Positions 1 through 4,897 of a stretch of 6,203 nt of DNA are shown here, one piece after another. This stretch comes from Chlamydiota bacterium. Lineage in GTDB: Bacteria; Auribacterota; UBA3054; B51-G9. The stretch spans positions 1-6,203 of the forward strand of contig JAUVKG010000175.1 in assembly GCA_030596365.1 (NCBI GenBank), given 5' to 3'. The translations under genes were made by a program, and so were the position numbers. The notes beneath the pieces were generated by a model, which searched no databases, had not been told where the DNA came from, and saw nothing but the letters and a program-made list of their open reading frames with translations. Numbering within the stretch: the stretch's first letter is position 1; every line of letters begins with the position of its first letter.

Positions 1-267
1 GATGTGGATTACGAGTTAGAAGCAACTATAAATCAGACTTATAACGGTCAGCCAATAGTCGGTGGAATGATCAGTAATAATTTCCCGTGGGCAATTGGTC
101 GCGGAATGCACTTAGGACAGTTGATGCATGGTTTTGATGGAAACGTTGATGAAGTCAGAATTAGTGATACTGCTCTTGTACCGGAACTATTTCTTGGATC
201 TGTTCCTGAACCCGGAATGATATTTGGCGGAATTGCACTTGCACTGCTTGTATTTCGCAGAAAGTAG
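1..267 (+). CDS. LamG-like surface protein with PEP-CTERM tail, C-terminal fragment
   Basis: This is the 3' end of a larger gene. The frame is open from base 1 and the true start lies upstream; the GTG at base 4 has no ribosome site visible and should not be taken as a start. The 88 visible residues contain a stretch, GFDGNVDEVRISDTAL, typical of the last strands of concanavalin A-like/LamG domains, which often bind glycans or mediate adhesion. The protein ends with VPEP (bases 202-213), a hydrophobic stretch (GMIFGGIALALLVF) and the basic end RRK. That is the three-part PEP-CTERM signal, which in other bacteria is processed by an exosortase and routes proteins to the cell surface or exopolysaccharide. 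No exosortase is in the window. The LamG assignment rests on a short segment; the sorting tail is clear. A strong inverted repeat follows 28 bases after the stop. Confidence 0.85.
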   Translation, partial: DVDYELEATINQTYNGQPIVGGMISNNFPWAIGRGMHLGQLMHGFDGNVDEVRISDTALVPELFLGSVPEPGMIFGGIALALLVFRRK

Positions 268-294
268 TATTAGTCACTATTGCAATAAAAAAGC

Positions 295-335
295 ATTGTC
301 TGTCAATTCACATTTATTTGGGATTGGCAGACAAT
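295..335 (+). terminator. Long intergenic hairpin, probable bidirectional-type terminator
   Basis: ATTGTCTGTCAAT (295-307) pairs with ATTGGCAGACAAT (323-335), with one G-T wobble. The stem can be extended inwards by 308-309 with 321-322, leaving a loop of about 11 bases. An A-tract (286-292) precedes it, and an AT-rich stretch with a TTTT run follows. It sits between the surface-protein gene and the esterase operon, so it most likely ends transcription of the first gene. The T-tract on the + strand is imperfect (ATAATTATGTTTT), so efficiency is uncertain. Confidence 0.7.
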
Positions 336-348
336 ATAATTATGTTTT
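317..348 (+). promoter_or_regulatory. Candidate promoter of the esterase-desulfurase-GH172 operon
   Basis: Two weak readings exist. A perfect TATAAT occurs at 335-340, but no convincing -35 box lies 16-18 bases upstream. Alternatively TTTG (317-320) followed 20 bases later by TATGTTTT (341-348) approximates the Bacteroidetes-type pattern TTTG / TAnnTTTG. Both overlap the hairpin and sit 20-30 bases before the ATG at 368. In DNA this AT-rich either match may be chance. Confidence 0.2.
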
Positions 349-367
349 ATTAATTAAAAAAAATTAA

Positions 368-1450
368 ATGAAAATTAAACCTTTTTACCTAATTGTTTGT
401 TTGGCAATAATATTGCCAATAACCGCTTATTCTTCTAATATAATTAACCCCAAAAATGGCGTTTTAAATACTAACGGAACATTAATATGGTATGAAGCAG
501 CGCTTTTGGGCATTGAAGGCAAAGGATGGACAAATACTATCTCAGATTATGATCGATTACCAATCACAGCTAAAAAGAAAGTAAGAAAAGCTATATGGGA
601 TATAAGCAAATTTCCTTCAGGTCTTTTCGTTCGCTTTAAAACAAATGCTAAAACCATTAATGTAAATTGGATTCTTACTAATCCGGAACTGGCTGTGTTA
701 CACATGCCCGCAACCGGAGTTAGCGGGATAGATTTATACGCCGGGAATAAGGAGGGTGAATTAAGATTTTGCGCGAATGGTCGACCTCATAGCATTTCTA
801 ACAATGTTACATTTACTTTACCGGTCAGTCAGGAATATGTAATATATTTCCCGACATATAACGAATTAAAATCACTTAAAATTGGAATCCCAAAAGGAAA
901 ATATTTATCTAAAATTTCTTCTCCCCCTCGTTCTATCGTTTTCTATGGCACTTCGATAACAGAAGGTGGTTGCGCTTCGCGACCGGGAATGATAGCGACT
1001 TCTATAATTGGTCGCAAGCTTGGTATATCTATCATAAACATGGGATTTTCAGGTAATGGTACTATGGAGGTAGAGTTGGCAGATATAATATCTGAACTCA
1101 ATCCGGATATTTATGTTTTAGATCCCTTATGGAATATGACTCCGGAAATGGTTTCTGAACGTGTAGAGCCATTTGTTAAAAAACTCAGAAAAAACCGTCC
1201 AACCACACCTGTTATTCTTGTAGAAGATTCCAATTTCAATGATCTGCCTACAGTTAAAGGTGATATATTACGAAAAATATATGCGAAATTAATTAAAGAA
1301 GGTGACCAAAACCTTTACTTTTTATCAAATAAAAATATGCTGGGAACAGATGGCGAAGCTACTGTAGACGGATGCCATTTTAGTGATTTAGGCATGATGA
1401 GACAAGCAGATGCTTATATTAAATATCTTAAACCAATACTAAAAAAATAA
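368..1450 (+). CDS. Secreted SGNH/GDSL esterase with GxDLY N-terminal domain
   Basis: This is a predicted exported serine esterase of 360 residues. It opens with an n-region (KIK) and a hydrophobic core to about residue 20, a Sec signal peptide without a usable lipobox. An N-terminal beta domain (about 30-180) carries GIDLY at 120-124, the hallmark of the GxDLY domain found before GDSL-like esterases. The SGNH domain (about 188-358) has all four blocks: GTSITEGG with nucleophile Ser196, NMGFSGNG with oxyanion Gly226, LDPLWNM with Asn256, and DGCHFSD with catalytic Asp334 and His337. Known relatives remove acyl groups, often acetyl, from carbohydrates; the actual substrate is not visible here. 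The ATG at 368 is the only start that includes the signal peptide; the leader is A-rich without a Shine-Dalgarno. The stop overlaps the next start by one base (TAATG), suggesting translational coupling. The family call is firm, the sugar-ester role is inference from the GH172 neighbours. Confidence 0.88.
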   Translation: MKIKPFYLIVCLAIILPITAYSSNIINPKNGVLNTNGTLIWYEAALLGIEGKGWTNTISDYDRLPITAKKKVRKAIWDISKFPSGLFVRFKTNAKTINVNWILTNPELAVLHMPATGVSGIDLYAGNKEGELRFCANGRPHSISNNVTFTLPVSQEYVIYFPTYNELKSLKIGIPKGKYLSKISSPPRSIVFYGTSITEGGCASRPGMIATSIIGRKLGISIINMGFSGNGTMEVELADIISELNPDIYVLDPLWNMTPEMVSERVEPFVKKLRKNRPTTPVILVEDSNFNDLPTVKGDILRKIYAKLIKEGDQNLYFLSNKNMLGTDGEATVDGCHFSDLGMMRQADAYIKYLKPILKK

Positions 1451-2616
1451 TGAAAAAATTGATCTATGTTGATAATAACGCGACAACTCGCGTTGCTGAT
1501 GAAGTTGTGGAAGCTATGCTTCCGTTTTATACAGAATATTATGGAAATCCTTCAAGTGTGTATCCTTTTGCTTTGCTATCGAAAGCGGCTATAGATAAAG
1601 CACGGGAGCAGGTAGCAAAACTTATTAATGCCGAATGTCCTGACGAAATTATTTTTACAAGTTGCGGAACCGAAAGTGATAATATGGCAATTCTCGGCGC
1701 TTTAAATGCCGCGCCTGATAAAAAACACATCATCACTTCGGTTGTTGAGCATCATGCAATTTTAGCGTTAATCCATAAATTGGAAAAAAATGGTTATCGT
1801 GTTTCAAGGCTTGCCGTTAATAAAGAAGGATTGTTGAACCTTGATGAACTGCGCGATGAAATTTGTGACGATACAGCGCTTATCAGTTTAATGTGGGCAA
1901 ATAATGAAACAGGAGTTATTTTCCCGATTGAAGAGGCAGCGAAAATAGCCGCGGAAAAAGGGATCCCTTTTCATACTGATGCTGTTCAGGTAGCAGGAAA
2001 ATTAGATATTGATGTCCGGAAAACGGGAGTTGATTTACTGTCGATTTCAGGACATAAAATTCACGCTCCAAAAGGTGTCGGCATGCTTTATGTCAAACAC
2101 GGAATACACATTTGTCCCTTTATTCTCGGTGGACAACAGGAATACGGTTGTCGTGCCGGTACAGAAAATGTTTCCGGAATTGTAGGATTTGGAAAAGCGT
2201 GCGAGTTGGCCGGAGAGTTTATTGAAGATGAAAAAACACGAATTTGCATGCTGCGCGATAAACTTGAATCGGAAATTCTAAAAAGAATACCTGATACTTT
2301 CGTTGTCGGCTCAAAAGAATGTCGAACGCCGAACACTACAAACATGATTTTTAAATATACTGAGGGCAAAACTGTACTTCTTATGATGGCTGAAAAAGGT
2401 ATTTGCGCGTCGGCAGGGTCGGCATGCACAAGCGGATCACCCGAACCATCCCATGTTTTATCCGCGATGTTAGTATCGTTAGGTGTTGCTCACAGTGCGG
2501 TAAGATTCAGTTTAAGCCGATACAACACAGATGAAGATGTAGAATATATAATTAATCATCTCCCGCCAATTATTGAGAAACTAAGAAAAATGTCCCCGCC
2601 CACCTCGAAGAGTTGA
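1450..2616 (+). CDS. nifS: NifS-type cysteine desulfurase (class V aminotransferase fold)
   Basis: A cytoplasmic PLP enzyme of 388 residues, the normal family length, that converts L-cysteine to L-alanine and passes persulfide sulfur to Fe-S cluster scaffolds or other acceptors. Visible landmarks are the N-terminal YVDNNATT (6-13), GNPSS (32-36), GTESDN (73-78), VEHHA with the PLP-stacking His101, NNETG (151-155), HTDAVQ with Asp177, SGHK with the Schiff-base Lys203, RAGTEN (235-240), SACTSG with the catalytic Cys326, and VRFSLSRYNT with substrate-binding Arg352. The SACTSGSPEPSHVL signature is closer to NifS than to IscS proper. All key residues are present, so it should be active. It starts within the esterase stop codon and has no signal peptide. 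No IscU/NifU scaffold, IscR or nitrogenase gene is adjacent. Sampled stretches are richer in G+C (about 42-48%) than in the GH172 genes (about 33-37%), hinting at a different history. The symbol denotes subfamily, not a role in nitrogen fixation. Confidence 0.95.
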   Translation: MKKLIYVDNNATTRVADEVVEAMLPFYTEYYGNPSSVYPFALLSKAAIDKAREQVAKLINAECPDEIIFTSCGTESDNMAILGALNAAPDKKHIITSVVEHHAILALIHKLEKNGYRVSRLAVNKEGLLNLDELRDEICDDTALISLMWANNETGVIFPIEEAAKIAAEKGIPFHTDAVQVAGKLDIDVRKTGVDLLSISGHKIHAPKGVGMLYVKHGIHICPFILGGQQEYGCRAGTENVSGIVGFGKACELAGEFIEDEKTRICMLRDKLESEILKRIPDTFVVGSKECRTPNTTNMIFKYTEGKTVLLMMAEKGICASAGSACTSGSPEPSHVLSAMLVSLGVAHSAVRFSLSRYNTDEDVEYIINHLPPIIEKLRKMSPPTSKS

Positions 2617-2645
2617 CGCGAATAAACTTTAAAAAATGAAGACTT

Positions 2646-4850
2646 ATGAAAACATTTATTTTAAATCCCCAAAAAATGAAAATTTTATTATCAATACTGT
2701 TTTTTCTGTCTTTTGCATTCAATGCAGAAAGTCAAACTCTAACTTACGAAGATATAATTTCTAAAATTTATGACCTTCCGGCTCTTGCTAATCTCCCTGA
2801 AAAAGGAGAGAAAGGAGCACTTTTTTCTTCTTATGACAGAAGAACTAAATATGATGAAAAATCAGACACCTATATTGATTGGAATGCTAATATCGATAGT
2901 GTCGGCATGGTAAGAAAAGAAGGTGAATATTCTGTATTAGCAGATATCAAAGGTCCGGGCGTTATTTGGAGAATGTGGGCAGCATTAGTTGCGGATGGCA
3001 AAATTGAAATATATCTTGACGGCAAACTTGTTATTAATCTTCCATGGAAAGATTATTTTAGCGGAAAAATTGTTCCTTTTAATAGAAAAGGTTTAGTTTA
3101 TGAAGTTGCGAGAGGATTGAATAATTATACTCCGATTTCATTCCAAAAATCATGTAAAATTATGACAAAAGCTAAAATTCCCGGTCAGGGCACAAATTTA
3201 TGGGGACAATATTATCATTTTAATTATACTGTTTTTCCTAAAGATACAAAAATTCAGACTTTTAAAATGAAGCTTTCATCTGAGGAAAATAAAGCTCTTG
3301 ATAAAGCTAATGAAATTTTAACCACGCATCTTGGAGAAAATCCCCTTAAATATAAAAATTTTAAAAAAGAGGTGAAAACATGGATTATTCAACCCGGAAA
3401 ATCTCAAATCTTGAAGATTGACGGAAAGCGTGCAATTACAGCTTTAAAAATTCAAATCCCGAAACATAAGAATTATAATGATTTGCTTAGACAGCTGACC
3501 ATAAGCATTAATTGGGATAATCAAAAGTTACCGGCTGTTTGGTCGCCGTTGGGTGATTTTTTTGGAACAGCGCCGGGAATTAATGAGTATAAGTCTTTGG
3601 TGATGGGGATGACAGACAGTAGCTCGCTTCGACCCGAAGCGAGTAAAGGTGTCAGGTGTCAGGTGTCAGGGAGGACAGGTGTCAGAGGTCAGAAAACAGA
3701 GGACCAAAAAATCCCCCAAACCCCCTTTAAGAAAGGGGGAATTAATCCATTAATCCATAAATCCAATAATCCGAACGCTTTCGAGTTTTATTCCTACTGG
3801 TATATGCCGTTTGAAAAGAATGCGAAAATTACTATTAAGAATGAATCAGATAAAGCACAGCAAATCTCTTTAATAGTTAAACACGAACAATTGAAATCTT
3901 CTTTTGATAATCTCGGATATTTTCACGCGAAATGGCATCGTGATTTAAATCAGGAACTCAAACACGGTATTGACTGGGAAATTCTGAAAACTAAAGGCAG
4001 AGGCAGATTCGTAGGCTTCTCTTTGCATATTTGGAACGCAAGAAAGAATTGGTGGGGCGAAGGCGATGAAAAGTTTTTTGTTGATGGCGAAAAATTTCCT
4101 TCTACTATTGGCACCGGCTCGGAAGATTATTTTGGTTATGCCTGGTGCAGTCCGAAAATTTTTTCTGCTGCTTATCATTGTCAAACAACAAATTTTAATA
4201 ACGGTGGTCATGTTTCTAATAACAGATGGCATGTAGGTGATAATATTCCTTTTCTAAAAAGTTTTGACGCTTATATTGAAAAATATTTCAAAAATTCCAG
4301 AAGCACTTTTTATGCCGGCGTCGCATATTGGTATTTATCAAAAGACGGTGATGATGAAATTGGAGAAACGCCTTTAAAAAATCGATTGAATTATTATGCC
4401 GCTTATAAAATTTATGAAGAGAAAAATGCTCTGGAAGGTGAAGAATTATCCATTAAAAGTATTTCTAATGGTAAAACAAAAGTTCAAAACCTTGGCTTTT
4501 ATGGAAATTACTGGAGCAAAGAGAAACATCTTTGGTGGACCGATGCCGGTAAAGGCGATTTTATAGAACTCGAATTTGACAGTCCTGACAGCAAAACCAA
4601 AAACTTAACTGCACAATTAACCAAAGCAATGTATCATGCAATAATTCAGCTATATTTTAACGGGGAAAAAATTGGTGACGAGATAGATTGTTACGGTGAG
4701 GGAATTAGCGCAACCGGCAAGATTAATTTTGGTAAAGTTAAAATAAAAAAAGGTGAAAACATTTTAAAAATAAAAATCATAGGTCTTAGTAATCCTCAAG
4801 CAAAAGAATTATATATGGTTGGTCTTGATTATATTAAATTTGTTGACTAA
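2646..4850 (+). CDS. Secreted DUF2961/GH172-type glycoside hydrolase, copy 1, with in-frame repeat insert
   Basis: A 734-residue exported protein. A signal peptide is seen at about 11-29 (KILLSILFFLSFAF, cleavage likely AES|Q). The GH172 core runs from about 33 to 590: SSYDRR (61-66), GPGVIWRMW (103-111), PLGDFFGTAPG (301-311), FYSYWYMPFE (381-390), WWGEGDE (469-475) and GTGSEDYF (489-496). Glu472 and Glu493 are 21 residues apart, matching the catalytic pair I recall for characterised GH172 enzymes, which act on alpha-D-fructofuranose or alpha-D-arabinofuranose. A C-terminal beta-sandwich (about 600-734) ends with YMVGLDYIKFV and may bind sugar. Residues about 326-378 have no place in the family and are encoded by a composite DNA repeat. 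The start at 2646 aligns with the copy-2 start; ATG 2676, in frame, would give a more classical signal peptide. The next gene is a tandem paralogue. The family is confident; the substrate is unknown. Confidence 0.88.
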   Translation: MKTFILNPQKMKILLSILFFLSFAFNAESQTLTYEDIISKIYDLPALANLPEKGEKGALFSSYDRRTKYDEKSDTYIDWNANIDSVGMVRKEGEYSVLADIKGPGVIWRMWAALVADGKIEIYLDGKLVINLPWKDYFSGKIVPFNRKGLVYEVARGLNNYTPISFQKSCKIMTKAKIPGQGTNLWGQYYHFNYTVFPKDTKIQTFKMKLSSEENKALDKANEILTTHLGENPLKYKNFKKEVKTWIIQPGKSQILKIDGKRAITALKIQIPKHKNYNDLLRQLTISINWDNQKLPAVWSPLGDFFGTAPGINEYKSLVMGMTDSSSLRPEASKGVRCQVSGRTGVRGQKTEDQKIPQTPFKKGGINPLIHKSNNPNAFEFYSYWYMPFEKNAKITIKNESDKAQQISLIVKHEQLKSSFDNLGYFHAKWHRDLNQELKHGIDWEILKTKGRGRFVGFSLHIWNARKNWWGEGDEKFFVDGEKFPSTIGTGSEDYFGYAWCSPKIFSAAYHCQTTNFNNGGHVSNNRWHVGDNIPFLKSFDAYIEKYFKNSRSTFYAGVAYWYLSKDGDDEIGETPLKNRLNYYAAYKIYEEKNALEGEELSIKSISNGKTKVQNLGFYGNYWSKEKHLWWTDAGKGDFIELEFDSPDSKTKNLTAQLTKAMYHAIIQLYFNGEKIGDEIDCYGEGISATGKINFGKVKIKKGENILKIKIIGLSNPQAKELYMVGLDYIKFVD
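3623..3643 (+). repeat. Perfect 9-bp hairpin, first module of the element (copy 1)
   Basis: CTCGCTTCG (3623-3631) and CGAAGCGAG (3635-3643) are exact inverted repeats around the loop ACC. The stem is more G+C-rich than the surrounding gene. In the protein it encodes part of SSSLRPEASK. The same bases recur at 5851-5871. Confidence 0.9.
3649..3706 (+). repeat. Heptamer array, GTGTCAG type (copy 1)
   Basis: Three exact tandem GTGTCAG units (3649-3669) are followed by a two-base GG slip and five more units: AGGACAG, GTGTCAG, AGGTCAG, AAAACAG, AGGACCA. The loose consensus is RKGWCAG. Tandem GTGTCAG has no forward stop codon in any phase because three units cycle through V-S-G-V-R-C-Q, which explains how the array can lie in a coding frame. 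Confidence 0.85.
3721..3739 (+). repeat. C5T3/A3G5 palindrome, third module (copy 1)
   Basis: CCCCCTTT (3721-3728) and AAAGGGGG (3732-3739) form a perfect 8-bp stem around AAG. A preceding TCCCCC (3712-3717) could compete for the G-tract. The only base change relative to copy 2 is in the loop (3731), leaving the stem intact. Confidence 0.88.
3743..3774 (+). repeat. Octamer array, TAATCCAT type (copy 1)
   Basis: There are four consecutive 8-base units: TAATCCAT, TAATCCAT, AAATCCAA, TAATCCGA. In the gene frame they encode part of NPLIHKSNNPN. The same array occurs at 5992-6023 without any base change. Confidence 0.8.
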
Positions 4851-4885
4851 AAGCAAAAGATTAAAGAATAAATTGTAACTTTAAA

Positions 4886-4891
4886 AAAGGA
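4886..4891 (+). promoter_or_regulatory. Ribosome binding site of GH172 copy 2
   Basis: AAAGGA with a six-base spacer to ATG 4898. The aligned leader of copy 1 (from AACTTT at 2625; AACTTT at 4877 in copy 2) reads TGAAGA at the same place. The duplicated unit therefore includes about 20 bases of leader, and the two copies may differ in translation strength. It supports 4898 and, by alignment, 2646 over the internal in-frame ATGs 30 bases downstream. Confidence 0.6.
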
Positions 4892-4897
4892 AAACTT

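Larger units (their letters stand above)
3621..3779 (+). repeat. Composite repeat element inserted in frame in GH172 copy 1
   Basis: This 159-base block (53 codons, about residues 326-378) interrupts the GH172 core between GMTDS and FEFYSYW, which I would expect to be nearly adjacent in relatives. It consists in order of a hairpin (3623-3643), a heptamer array (3649-3706), a C/G-tract palindrome (3721-3739) and an octamer array (3743-3774). It has the make-up of intergenic repeat DNA, yet reads through in the gene's frame as a polar K/R/Q/G/P/S-rich segment. Boundaries are good to a few codons. No target-site duplication or transposase is seen. Confidence 0.8.

Noticed and set aside
368..430. 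Lipoprotein signal on the esterase
   Set aside because: The Cys at residue 11 sits inside the hydrophobic core preceded by LIV, not by a lipobox with a small residue at -1; a standard Sec signal fits better.
1539..1736. Reverse-strand open frame of 65 codons within the cysteine desulfurase gene
   Set aside because: It lies wholly opposite a gene with a complete set of family motifs, has no recognisable motif and no ribosome site; it is a shadow frame.
2088..2429. Reverse-strand open frame of 113 codons within the cysteine desulfurase gene
   Set aside because: It is antisense to the segment encoding RAGTEN and SACTSG, which is certainly coding on the + strand; no domain is recognised in the reverse product.
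3721..3739. Possible transcription terminator inside GH172 copy 1
   Set aside because: The stem is strong but is followed by AATTAATCC rather than a T-tract, and the coding frame continues for over 1,000 bases with conserved motifs.
3649..3774. Possible CRISPR array or replication iterons
   Set aside because: The units are only 7 and 8 bases, directly tandem without spacers, and lie inside an open coding frame; there is no cas or rep gene nearby.
3621..3779. Insert as an intein, group I/II intron or insertion sequence
   Set aside because: It is far too short, has no splicing-block motifs, no transposase, no terminal inverted repeats spanning the whole element and no clear target-site duplication.
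3945..4232. Reverse-strand open frame of 95 codons within GH172 copy 1
   Set aside because: It is antisense to the GEGDE and GSEDYF catalytic region and resembles no protein family.
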